64,000 bases of DNA from Bacteroidia bacterium (lineage in GTDB: Bacteria; Bacteroidota; Bacteroidia; J057), in the NCBI GenBank assembly GCA_041391665.1, contig JAWKNO010000003.1, positions 930,001 through 994,000 of the forward strand. The letters run 5' to 3'. The notes beneath the pieces were generated by a model. That model was not told where the DNA came from. It searched no databases and saw nothing but the letters and a program-made list of their open reading frames with translations. Shown piece by piece: positions 1-8,042 of the stretch. The position numbers and the translations under genes were made by a program. Every line of letters begins with the position of its first letter. The first letter of the stretch is position 1.

Positions 1-656
1 GCCAGTTTGACAATACCATCGGCACTTGCATGAACAGCAGTACCTGTATTTGCCTGCATATCAAGACCTGTATGCATTTTGCGGAAGCCATGGATCGGGT
101 GCATACGCATTCCGAAACCAGAGATAATCCGACCTGGAACAGGCTTAATTGCCGGCGTATGTCTCAACTCATCTTCTTTTTCAGCGAGAAGACTGAACAA
201 AACATCATAGCTTTTGTTCTGAATCTTCACTTTATTATTAAGAAGATCTAATCTTTTTTCTGCTTCACGCAGTGCGTCGGGCTGATCAGACTTTTTGTAG
301 TTGGCTGCACCACCGATACCACCATTCCAGTAGCCATCGTCGATGCGATCAGAGTTTAGCAGGCTGCGATAGAACTTATTGTCTTGCTCGTGCAATGCGT
401 CCACCTGGCCTTCTAAAGCCGCAAGCTGGCCGTCAAGATCTGCTACACGTCCCTGAAGCATGGTATTCTGAGATTTCAGGTACGCATGTTTCGGATCATC
501 TAACACAAAAAAATAGAGAGCAAGCCCCATAACTGCTAACAACCCGGAGACCGAAATATACGATAACGCTTTGCGTCCCATGGACGCGATGGTTATTCGC
601 TCTGGCTCAAAAGTACAGGTCTCTTCGTCATAGTAGTAACGTATTCTCTTTGCCAT
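1..656 (-). CDS. M23 family metallopeptidase (3' end outside window)
   Basis: Only the first ~218 codons are present; the reading frame is open to the window edge. It starts MAKRIRYYYDEE, has one membrane segment at about residues 31-52, a polar coiled-coil-like stretch (about 60-95), then the start of an M23 (LytM/peptidoglycan endopeptidase) domain. In that domain VPGRIISGFGMRMHP leads into HTGLD, with zinc ligands H195 and D199. Known role of the family: periplasmic cleavage of peptidoglycan cross-links, or a non-catalytic morphogenesis role. The second zinc motif (HxH) would lie beyond the edge, so activity cannot be judged. The start is the ATG at 656-654. It is divergent from alaS. Confidence 0.9.
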   Translation of the reverse strand, partial: MAKRIRYYYDEETCTFEPERITIASMGRKALSYISVSGLLAVMGLALYFFVLDDPKHAYLKSQNTMLQGRVADLDGQLAALEGQVDALHEQDNKFYRSLLNSDRIDDGYWNGGIGGAANYKKSDQPDALREAEKRLDLLNNKVKIQNKSYDVLFSLLAEKEDELRHTPAIKPVPGRIISGFGMRMHPIHGFRKMHTGLDMQANTGTAVHASADGIVKL

Positions 657-764
657 ATGAACAGGGGTTTGTTTTTTACCTTATGGAATCCAAGAACAGG
701 TTTTTAATGCAAAATTCACTTGTAAGGTTTTTCCCGTTTGATTAACGTTGTATTTTCGCTGAAC

Positions 765-798
765 CAAAGGTAATAAAAATTTTGATAAACAAAACAAA
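765..798 (-). promoter_or_regulatory. possible promoter of the M23 peptidase gene
   Basis: On the minus strand TACCTTTG (772-765) matches the Bacteroidota -7 consensus TAnnTTTG. Two TTTG copies lie upstream at 793-790 and 798-795, with spacers of 17 and 22 nt instead of the ideal 19-21. This would give a leader of about 100 nt. Tentative because of the spacing. Confidence 0.35.
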
Positions 799-824
799 CC
801 ATCTTGCAATTATTACACATCTGT

Positions 825-832
825 TAAGGAGG
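825..832 (+). promoter_or_regulatory. strong Shine-Dalgarno of alaS
   Basis: TAAGGAGG ends 11 nt before the alaS ATG at 844 and is fully complementary to the usual anti-SD core. Most genes in this window lack such a site, as is typical for Bacteroidota, so it fixes the alaS start. Confidence 0.7.
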
Positions 833-843
833 ACGGAAAAACA

Positions 844-3468
844 ATGAAATCTTCAAAAAATATACGCAAATCTTATCTTGAATTCTTTAACCAAAAAATA
901 CACCAGATAGTAAAATCTGCGCCAATAGTCATAAAAAATGACCCTACGCTGATGTTTACCAACGCGGGTATGAATCAGTTTAAGGACATATTCCTGGGAT
1001 TGAAAATTCCAACCCATAAACGAGTGGCCGATACACAGAAGTGTTTGAGGGTTTCTGGCAAACACAATGACCTCGAAGAAGTCGGTCACGACACCTATCA
1101 TCACACCATGTTTGAGATGTTAGGAAATTGGTCGTTTGGTGACTATTATAAGAAAGAAGCCATAGAATGGGCCTGGGAATTACTTACGAATGTATTCGGA
1201 ATTGAAAAAGATCGCCTGTATGTTACCGTTTTCGGTGGCGATAAAAACGATCATATCGACCCCGATACAGATGCCGAAAACGAATGGAAAAAATGGATTT
1301 CCCCAGATCGCATTCTGCGATTTGGAAAAAAAGACAACTTCTGGGAAATGGGCGACGTGGGTCCGTCCGGACCTTGTTCTGAAATTCATGTCGACATTCG
1401 CTCCGATGAAGAACGCCAACAAGTTGACGGTGCCGCTCTCGTCAACAATGATCACCCGCAGGTCGTCGAAATCTGGAACCTTGTGTTTATCCAGTTCAAC
1501 CGCCTCGCCGATGGTTCGCTTCAGGAACTTCCCGACAAGCATATTGACACCGGCATGGGCTTCGAACGCCTTTCCATGGTGCTTCAGGGAAAACGTTCTA
1601 CCTATGATACGGATATATTTGACAACACCCGGGCCTTCCTCGAAAGAAAAACAGGGATTGCCTACGCTTCAGCTACAGAAGCACAACAGGTAGCTTTCCG
1701 CGTAGTCGTGGATCATATCCGGGCAATTGTATTTACCATCGCCGACGGGCAAATTCCCTCCAATACCGGCGCCGGATATGTCATTCGCCGTATTCTGCGG
1801 CGTGCTTCGCGATATGCGTTTTCGTATCTGAACCTCACCGAACCCTTCCTCTACGAAATGATCGCCATCCTGGCCCAGGATTATGATGGGGTATTTGAGG
1901 AAGTTGCCGCTCAGAACGATTTCATTGCGCGTATCATCCATGAGGAGGAAAAAGGGTTCCTCCGAAAACTGGAAAGCGGTTCTCAGATGTTTGAAGAATA
2001 TCTCCGAAACCACCCGGGAAATGAGGATATCGATGGCGGATTTGCCTTTAAACTATATGATACCTATGGTTTCCCCATCGACCTTACCCGCCTCATGGCA
2101 AAAGAAAAAGGACGGGAGGTGGATATGGCCGGTTTCGAAAAAAATCTCGAAGCCCAGCAAACCCGAAGCCGTCAGGCTACAGAAATGACCGCCGGTGACT
2201 GGGTAATCGTCAAACCTTCACAGGATCTGCCCAGATTCCTGGGCTATGATACGCTCAGCCTTGAAACTTCTATTCTTCAATACCGAACGATCAAAACGCA
2301 AAATAAATCGCTGTTTCAGATCGTGCTCGAAGAAACGCCTTTTTACGGTGAAAGTGGCGGGCAGGTCGGCGATAAGGGCACAATTTCCAATGGGAAAGAA
2401 TCTATCTATGTCGTAGATACCAAAAAGGAAAATGAACTCATTGTTCACCTCGTAGATAAACTGCCCGTAGATCCTTCCGGTGAATGGACGGCATCTGTCA
2501 ATCCGGCCTTCCGGCAGAAAGTAATGGCCAACCACTCTGCCACTCACCTGCTCCATGCAGCCCTGAGAAATATTCTCGGTACTCATGTTGAGCAGCGGGG
2601 TTCGCTTGTGTCGGACAAATCCCTGCGGTTTGACTTCTCTCATTTTGCGAAAGTGACGGATGAGGAAATCGCACAAATAGAAGCGCAGGTAAATGCCAAA
2701 ATCGCAGAAGGAATTCCGCTGACCGAATACCGCAACAAACCCATTGAGGAGGCCAAAGCCATGGGTGCAATGGCGCTATTCGGAGAAAAATACGGAGATA
2801 TGGTGAGAGTCATTGTCTTTGACCCGGAATATAGCGTGGAACTCTGCGGTGGCACACACGTAGCCAATACCCGCGATGTCAGGATGTTTAAACTGGTGTC
2901 CGAAGCTTCAGTTGCCGCCGGCATTCGCCGGGTGGAAGCCTATACGGCCGACGGCGCTTTCAACTATCTGTTTGAAAAAGCCACCACACTTGACAGAATT
3001 GCCGATATGCTCAAATCTCCCGGCAACCCCGAAAAGGCTGTCGAAGAACTTCAGCACAAAAACCGCGAACTGGAAAAAGAACTTCAGCAATTCCGCACCG
3101 CGCAGGTGGGGAGATTAAAAGACGAACTGATCCAACGCGCTGAGTCTCACGGGGCGATTCAGGTGATTCGCAGCAAAGTAGAGGTTTCCAGTGCAGAAGA
3201 TCTCAAGCAGTTGTCCTATGATCTGAAAAAATCCACTCAAAATACACTGATTGTACTGGGTGCCGTGATCAACGACAAACCCCTGCTGAGTGTCATCATG
3301 ACTGACGACCTTGCCGAATCCAATAAGTATCATGCAGGCGAAATGATCCGTACCCTCGCCCGTGAAATTCAGGGAGGTGGCGGTGGCCAGCCGTTTTATG
3401 CTACGGCCGGTGGGAAAAATGCAGCGGGAATAAGCAGCGCACTCGCAAAAGTGACCGAGCTGTTATAG
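844..3468 (+). CDS. alaS: alanine--tRNA ligase
   Basis: Class II alanyl-tRNA synthetase of 874 residues, the usual bacterial length (E. coli 876). It charges tRNA-Ala and hydrolyses mischarged Ser/Gly-tRNA-Ala. Visible parts: catalytic core with MFTNAGMNQFKDIFLG near residue 40, tRNA-recognition region to about 460, an editing domain with the zinc set H564-x3-H568 (HSATH) and C668-GGT-H672, a coiled-coil linker near 730-765, and a C-Ala domain ending in a glycine-rich GGGGGQPFYATAGG stretch. The start is set by the SD at 825-832. The last 6 bp overlap the convergent outer-membrane gene, and no terminator hairpin is visible between them. Confidence 0.98.
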   Translation: MKSSKNIRKSYLEFFNQKIHQIVKSAPIVIKNDPTLMFTNAGMNQFKDIFLGLKIPTHKRVADTQKCLRVSGKHNDLEEVGHDTYHHTMFEMLGNWSFGDYYKKEAIEWAWELLTNVFGIEKDRLYVTVFGGDKNDHIDPDTDAENEWKKWISPDRILRFGKKDNFWEMGDVGPSGPCSEIHVDIRSDEERQQVDGAALVNNDHPQVVEIWNLVFIQFNRLADGSLQELPDKHIDTGMGFERLSMVLQGKRSTYDTDIFDNTRAFLERKTGIAYASATEAQQVAFRVVVDHIRAIVFTIADGQIPSNTGAGYVIRRILRRASRYAFSYLNLTEPFLYEMIAILAQDYDGVFEEVAAQNDFIARIIHEEEKGFLRKLESGSQMFEEYLRNHPGNEDIDGGFAFKLYDTYGFPIDLTRLMAKEKGREVDMAGFEKNLEAQQTRSRQATEMTAGDWVIVKPSQDLPRFLGYDTLSLETSILQYRTIKTQNKSLFQIVLEETPFYGESGGQVGDKGTISNGKESIYVVDTKKENELIVHLVDKLPVDPSGEWTASVNPAFRQKVMANHSATHLLHAALRNILGTHVEQRGSLVSDKSLRFDFSHFAKVTDEEIAQIEAQVNAKIAEGIPLTEYRNKPIEEAKAMGAMALFGEKYGDMVRVIVFDPEYSVELCGGTHVANTRDVRMFKLVSEASVAAGIRRVEAYTADGAFNYLFEKATTLDRIADMLKSPGNPEKAVEELQHKNRELEKELQQFRTAQVGRLKDELIQRAESHGAIQVIRSKVEVSSAEDLKQLSYDLKKSTQNTLIVLGAVINDKPLLSVIMTDDLAESNKYHAGEMIRTLAREIQGGGGGQPFYATAGGKNAAGISSALAKVTELL

Positions 3469-4707
3469 CCGGGTGTTGATGATATTGTTGTACATAGAGC
3501 CAAAGGTATAACTCAGCCCGACTCCGAATCCAACATCGAAGTTAGTGGCGAGTTGCCTTTGCTGAAGCAGGATTTCTTCGAGCGTAGCATCGCGGCGTGG
3601 CAGGTTGATCTGGTCCTGGATCAGGTCAAAATTGGTCGAAACCCGGGCAGAAAGCCCTTTAAAGACCCGGACTGTAACATAACTGTCCATCTGCAGGCTT
3701 CGCTTGGAGAAATCGTGCATATAGTTGGATGCCTCCAGTCTTGAAAAAATATTGCCCCAGGTCTGATTAAACCGGGCGGTAAGTGCCATCGTCTGCCGCA
3801 GCAGATGTTCATGGTCTTTTTCGTAGATGGTTTGTTCGATATAATCATTAAACACATACCCCATCTGATACACTGCTGTCAGTTCTTTACGGTTGACTTC
3901 TGTATAAGGGAAAATACTGTATTCAATCGCGGGCATTGTTCGCATCATGAAAGTCAGATTCTGATAAGAATTGTGGGAAAAGTCTGTGAAAAAACCAGCA
4001 GACCAATGATTGCTGATACTTCGGACCAGACTGCCGTTGAAATAGTTATTATCCCGCACGCTGATCACCTCTTCGTTATCGATAAAAAACCTGTTTTTCA
4101 AATGATTGATTTCCCCATTGGTGCGAACCCGCCACAGCTCTGTAACGCGGTCAGCTCTGAATCCCAGTTCTCCGTTTGACGAACTTTTACTTGTCTCTTT
4201 CCGTAAATTGCCGCTTCCATATACACTAAATACCCAGTGATCCCAGGCATCTTCCTGAGGTTTTTCTTCTTTAGTTGCACGGTTGTTGACAGGAACGGAG
4301 ATCTTAATTTCATCAGCCAAAGGTGTATTTGCCAGAAAAAGCAACAACCCAGCCTCTATTCTTTTGACCATGCCGGTGCGAATCTGATCGCTGGTCGCTG
4401 TGGGTAAAACCTCATATCTGATCTGGTGTTTAATATCGCCAAACTGGTTGTATCCCGTAAAATTCATTTCGTAGTTACTACCACCACTGCCTGTAGTCAT
4501 ACGGGTAATAAAAATCTGGACGTCGGCCAACCCCTGATCCCTTACATAATCGACATAGGTAATCTCACTCTTAATAAAGGAATGATCACAAGTAGCACAA
4601 TTGAGATAAACCTTCAGGTTATCAACGGCCTGAGTACCGTATACTGGTTTGAATACCAGCAGACTACCCAAAAGCACTAACAGCGAGAATACAGTTTGCT
4701 TTAGCAT
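3463..4707 (-). CDS. outer-membrane beta-barrel protein, uncharacterised
   Basis: About 414 residues from the start MLKQTVFSLLVLLG, which gives a clean signal peptide; a start 24 nt upstream (MFSHLPFP) is also possible. An N-terminal part with YLNCATCDHSF, a conserved CxxC-like pair, precedes a long region of alternating aromatic/hydrophobic residues ending in GVGLSYTFGSMYNNIINTRL, a typical outer-membrane barrel closing strand. I recognise the type as a recurring Bacteroidota protein but know no function. It is convergent with alaS (6-bp overlap) and divergent from the sulfur operon. Confidence 0.75.
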   Translation of the reverse strand: MLKQTVFSLLVLLGSLLVFKPVYGTQAVDNLKVYLNCATCDHSFIKSEITYVDYVRDQGLADVQIFITRMTTGSGGSNYEMNFTGYNQFGDIKHQIRYEVLPTATSDQIRTGMVKRIEAGLLLFLANTPLADEIKISVPVNNRATKEEKPQEDAWDHWVFSVYGSGNLRKETSKSSSNGELGFRADRVTELWRVRTNGEINHLKNRFFIDNEEVISVRDNNYFNGSLVRSISNHWSAGFFTDFSHNSYQNLTFMMRTMPAIEYSIFPYTEVNRKELTAVYQMGYVFNDYIEQTIYEKDHEHLLRQTMALTARFNQTWGNIFSRLEASNYMHDFSKRSLQMDSYVTVRVFKGLSARVSTNFDLIQDQINLPRRDATLEEILLQQRQLATNFDVGFGVGLSYTFGSMYNNIINTRL

Positions 4708-5057
4708 CGGGAAAGGTAAATGGGAGAACATACTAATCTATTTTTATAAAAATCAGGAAATATAGCCACACTTTCAAAGCGAAATGGATTTCCCCGTTGC
4801 AATTCAGATAAAAAATAATGCTATTCTTTATCAAGAAGCTAATTACAACTGATAACATAAAAGATTCCGATTTCTCCTTACAGGTTGCATCTGATCTATG
4901 ACTTTTCCTATGATAAAGATCACCTCCCTGAAAGAAGAATGGTATTTCCCCTGAAACAACTTCTCACCAAATTGGGCTTAATTAAAAGACACAGAAACAA
5001 ATAAGGATATTATAATTTGTTTTTGTGAATAGATTTTTCAACCTCTAATCCTTCGCT
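4708..5057. other. divergent intergenic region, nothing definite
   Basis: 350 bp between the outer-membrane gene (leftward) and the sulfur operon (rightward). It is AT-rich and presumably holds both promoters. I see only an approximate -7-like run near 5019-5030 and no clean TAnnTTTG, RNA gene or ORF. Confidence 0.4.
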
Positions 5058-6302
5058 ATGAAAAGGCTACTCATACTGGGAGCAGGAACAGCAGGAACCA
5101 TGATGGCAAACCACCTTCGCTCCCGGCTGCATACCGACGAATGGAACATCACGCTGGTGGATCAGGAGAAAACCCACTACTATCAGCCCGGATTTATTTT
5201 CCTGCCTTTTGATATATATACCCCTGAAATGGTACAGAAGCCCATAGAGAAACCGCTTCCCGGCCATGTATCGCTGATTCAGGAAAAAATTGAAAAAATT
5301 GTTCCTGAAAATAATCAGGTAGCGCTTGCCAATGGTAGTCTGCTGGATTATGACATCCTGATTATCGCTACAGGCACCAAAATCACGCCTTCCGAAACAG
5401 AAGGAATGCTGGGCGACCATTGGCATAAAGATATATTTGACTTCTATACCTTCGAAGGTGCGCTGGCATTGAGAAATAAACTTCGCGAATGGAAAGGCGG
5501 GAAACTCGTCGTTCATATCTGCGAAATGCCGATCAAATGCCCTGTTGCTCCGCTGGAGTTTTCATTCCTTGCCGACAGCTATTTTACAGGTAAAGGCATG
5601 CGCGACAAAGTCGAAATCTCCTATGTAACGCCGCTTTCGGGTGCATTTACCAAACCCAAAGCTACGGCCGCGCTCAACTATTTGCTGGAGGAGAAAAATG
5701 TAAACATCATACCTGATTTTAACATTGAGCATGTTGACAGCGACAACAAAAAAATTGTTGACTATATGGGAAATGAAGTGCCCTATGACCTGCTGGTCAC
5801 GATTCCCGTCAATATGGGCGACCCGCTGATGGCACGATCAGGTATCGGCGATGAAATGAATTTTGTACCCACCAATAAAAACACCCTACAGACAACCATC
5901 AAAGAGAATATTTTCGCGATAGGAGATGCGACCAATCTCCCCACATCCAAGGCAGGATCTGTTGCACATTTTGAAGCAGAAATTCTGACCGAAAATATTA
6001 TGCGATATATCAATGGAGAACCGCTTCAGGAAGAATTTGACGGTCATGCCAATTGTTTTATTGAAACCGGCCACGACAAAGCCCTGCTGATTGACTTTAA
6101 CTATACTCAGGAACCGGTAGAAGGTGTTTTCCCCTTTCCGGGTGTAGGGCCGTTGAAACTCCTGAAGGAAAGCAAGTTAAATCATGTGGGCAAAATGGCC
6201 TTCCGATGGATTTACTGGCATATGCTTCTCAAGGGCAGACCAATCCCCTTTGTCTCTGCGACGATGCAGAAATCAGGCAAAAAACTCGAATTAGCAGAAT
6301 AA
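5058..6302 (+). CDS. sulfide:quinone oxidoreductase-like FAD protein
   Basis: 414-residue pyridine nucleotide-disulfide oxidoreductase. N-terminal Rossmann motif LGAGTAGTMMANHL (about 7-20) binds FAD; the second FAD signature is IFAIGDATNLPTSKAG (about 277-292). C161 in IKCPVAP sits where SQR enzymes carry a redox cysteine, and C333 in NCFIETG is a candidate for the second. The family oxidises sulfide to polysulfide or sulfane sulfur at the membrane and reduces quinone; a short amphipathic C-terminus fits peripheral membrane binding. It is first in an operon with DsrC/TusE (27-nt gap) and DsrE2 (29-nt gap), which supports a role in sulfane-sulfur handling. A different electron acceptor cannot be excluded. 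Confidence 0.85.
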   Translation: MKRLLILGAGTAGTMMANHLRSRLHTDEWNITLVDQEKTHYYQPGFIFLPFDIYTPEMVQKPIEKPLPGHVSLIQEKIEKIVPENNQVALANGSLLDYDILIIATGTKITPSETEGMLGDHWHKDIFDFYTFEGALALRNKLREWKGGKLVVHICEMPIKCPVAPLEFSFLADSYFTGKGMRDKVEISYVTPLSGAFTKPKATAALNYLLEEKNVNIIPDFNIEHVDSDNKKIVDYMGNEVPYDLLVTIPVNMGDPLMARSGIGDEMNFVPTNKNTLQTTIKENIFAIGDATNLPTSKAGSVAHFEAEILTENIMRYINGEPLQEEFDGHANCFIETGHDKALLIDFNYTQEPVEGVFPFPGVGPLKLLKESKLNHVGKMAFRWIYWHMLLKGRPIPFVSATMQKSGKKLELAE

Positions 6303-6329
6303 ACCATCCACCTCAATATACCGATTATC

Positions 6330-6638
6330 ATGGAAAAATTAATCGTAGGAAACCCCGTAAAAGTCAACGAAGAAGGATATCTCACAGACTTTTCACAATG
6401 GACCAAATCTGTAGGCGAAGCGATTGCGCTTGAAGAAGGTATTGATCTCACACCAGAACACTGGCAGGTAATCAATTATCTTCAGGATCAATACCGGCAA
6501 AGTGTCGCCCTTTCTATCCGTAAGATTGGTAACAGCGGTGTGGTAACCATCAAAGATTTTTACCGCCTGTTTCCCAAAGGTCCGCTAAAAATATCAAGTA
6601 AAATTGCCGGTATTCCGAAACCAGCAAGCTGTATCTGA
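6330..6638 (+). CDS. DsrC/TusE family sulfur-carrier protein
   Basis: 102 residues, usual family length. The C-terminal arm GIPKPASCI carries the conserved penultimate cysteine (C101), which bears persulfide in this family. The second cysteine of true dissimilatory DsrC, about ten residues upstream, is absent, so the protein looks TusE-like. It would accept sulfur from, or pass it to, the adjacent DsrE2 or a sulfurtransferase in the cytoplasm. It lies between the SQR-like gene and dsrE2, all on one strand. Confidence 0.92.
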   Translation: MEKLIVGNPVKVNEEGYLTDFSQWTKSVGEAIALEEGIDLTPEHWQVINYLQDQYRQSVALSIRKIGNSGVVTIKDFYRLFPKGPLKISSKIAGIPKPASCI

Positions 6639-6667
6639 TTTTTTCTATCACACGAAATGATATTCCC

Positions 6668-7153
6668 ATGGATACTGAAAATAAAGCCCCGGTCAAAAAA
6701 ATGCTTTTGATACTTTCGAAAGCTACGCTTGAGAATGTTTACGCCTGCTTCGTACTTGCCAATGGAGCACGTATGGAAGGAATTGAAGCCGAAATCTTCT
6801 TCACCTTCTTCGGGCTGGAAGCGCTCAACAAAAAACAAATGAACCACCTTCATGTGGCTACCGTAGGTAACCCTGCCATGCACATCCCGACTATGCTCGG
6901 CGGATTGCCCGGCATGGAAGCGCTCGCCACCACTATGATGAAAAAAGAAATGGAAAAACTCGATATGCCTGAAGTGGAAGAATTTCTCTATATCCTTTCG
7001 GCTTCAGGTGTAAAACTCTGGGCCTGCAAACTCGCGATGGAAATGTTTCATCTGGAGGAAAACGATCTCTTCGAAGAAATGGATGGCGTACTGACTGTCG
7101 GCGGTTTCTATGAAAGAGCCGCAGGAGAAGGTACTCACCTGCTTTTCATTTGA
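6668..7153 (+). CDS. DsrE2-like sulfurtransferase
   Basis: 161-residue DsrE/DsrF/DrsH-like protein. The family block FFTFFGLEALNKKQM and VATVGNPAM are visible. C120 in GVKLWACKLAMEMF is the expected persulfide-carrying cysteine; C27 is a second one. Known relatives move sulfane sulfur, often with rhodanese, TusA or DsrC. Here it closes the SQR-DsrC-DsrE2 operon, just before a rho-independent terminator. The substrate is inferred from context. Confidence 0.88.
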   Translation: MDTENKAPVKKMLLILSKATLENVYACFVLANGARMEGIEAEIFFTFFGLEALNKKQMNHLHVATVGNPAMHIPTMLGGLPGMEALATTMMKKEMEKLDMPEVEEFLYILSASGVKLWACKLAMEMFHLEENDLFEEMDGVLTVGGFYERAAGEGTHLLFI

Positions 7154-7178
7154 CAGCTTATCTTTAATTCCTCTTTCG

Positions 7179-7213
7179 AACCCCTTTCCGGATATTTCGG
7201 TGAGGGGTTTTTT
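7179..7213 (+). terminator. rho-independent terminator of the sulfur operon
   Basis: Stem AACCCCT (7179-7185) pairs with AGGGGTT (7203-7209), loop of ~17 nt, followed by a T6 run (7208-7213). It lies 26 nt after the dsrE2 stop. The T-run touches the stop codon of the convergent plsC gene. Confidence 0.8.
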
Positions 7214-7955
7214 AGACCTTCATTTCCCAGGTTTTTTGTATCTGGGTTAATTGCCCCCCTATCCATGACCGGACATCATTGAGCAGTTTTTCTCCATCCG
7301 TATCCGTCATCACTTCGCCAAAAACAAGTTTCACCTTCGACCGCTTTTTCCCAAATGTTTTAAAAAAATGGGGGAAAAATGTATCATTTCCCACCCACGC
7401 ATCATCACGATCTTCATACTCAATCGCTACTGGGATCACCGGAATATTTCCCTCCGCTGCCGCAAAAAACATCCCGGGGTTAAACTTCCCCAATTCGGGC
7501 ATCTTATAAGTAGTGCCTTCGGGAAATACAACTACCGAATACCCCTCTGCCAACCGCTTTTTGATATCCTCCCGGGTCTGCCGCCGGCTGTCTTTATTGG
7601 AACGATCGACAAATATCGTCCCGACAATCTTTGCACCTGCGCCCACAATCGGCCACCACAAAACACCCGCTTTTGCAACAAAACAGGCATTGCGAACAAA
7701 GACCGGGAAAAAAATAATATCAATATATGATCGGTGATTGGGCATGACCAGACCGGCCTGTTGCGGCAGCGTGCCGCTTACCTCTACCTCAATACCCATA
7801 AACGCCAGGGTATGTTTGGCCCATTTATGCATATGGATCATTACTTTTTCCGGTTTGTCCGGATATATGCGGCTGGTGATTAAAGCACCGATCAGGCGGT
7901 AACTCATTATCCCAGCAAACAAAAACAATCGAAACAATGCGCGAAATAGCTTCAT
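7212..7955 (-). CDS. plsC: 1-acyl-sn-glycerol-3-phosphate acyltransferase
   Basis: 247-residue PlsC-type acyltransferase making phosphatidic acid at the inner membrane. It has the catalytic HX4D motif (H74 and D79 in NHRSYIDI), the substrate-binding FPEGTTY block, and N-terminal hydrophobic segments. I chose the ATG at 7955 (MKLFRALF); an in-frame ATG at 7973 exists, but a perfect -7 promoter box (7967-7960) overlaps that extension. It is convergent with the sulfur operon. Confidence 0.9.
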   Translation of the reverse strand: MKLFRALFRLFLFAGIMSYRLIGALITSRIYPDKPEKVMIHMHKWAKHTLAFMGIEVEVSGTLPQQAGLVMPNHRSYIDIIFFPVFVRNACFVAKAGVLWWPIVGAGAKIVGTIFVDRSNKDSRRQTREDIKKRLAEGYSVVVFPEGTTYKMPELGKFNPGMFFAAAEGNIPVIPVAIEYEDRDDAWVGNDTFFPHFFKTFGKKRSKVKLVFGEVMTDTDGEKLLNDVRSWIGGQLTQIQKTWEMKV

Positions 7956-7959
7956 GTAG

Positions 7960-7967
7960 CAAATATA
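7960..7967 (-). promoter_or_regulatory. -7 box directly before plsC (possible leaderless mRNA)
   Basis: TATATTTG on the minus strand is a perfect TAnnTTTG. It ends 4 nt before the ATG at 7955, so transcription would begin at or next to the start codon. No clear TTTG is seen at -33. Confidence 0.5.
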
Positions 7968-8042
7968 AAACAATAAAAAAACAGTACATGATGCCCCTTA
8001 TGTCTGAACTGTGTAATTTATTGCGGTTAATTCTGGAAAATT

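Noticed and set aside
5019..5033. Promoter -7 box for the sulfur operon
   Set aside because: The sequence is one position off TAnnTTTG and has no well-spaced TTTG; not convincing.
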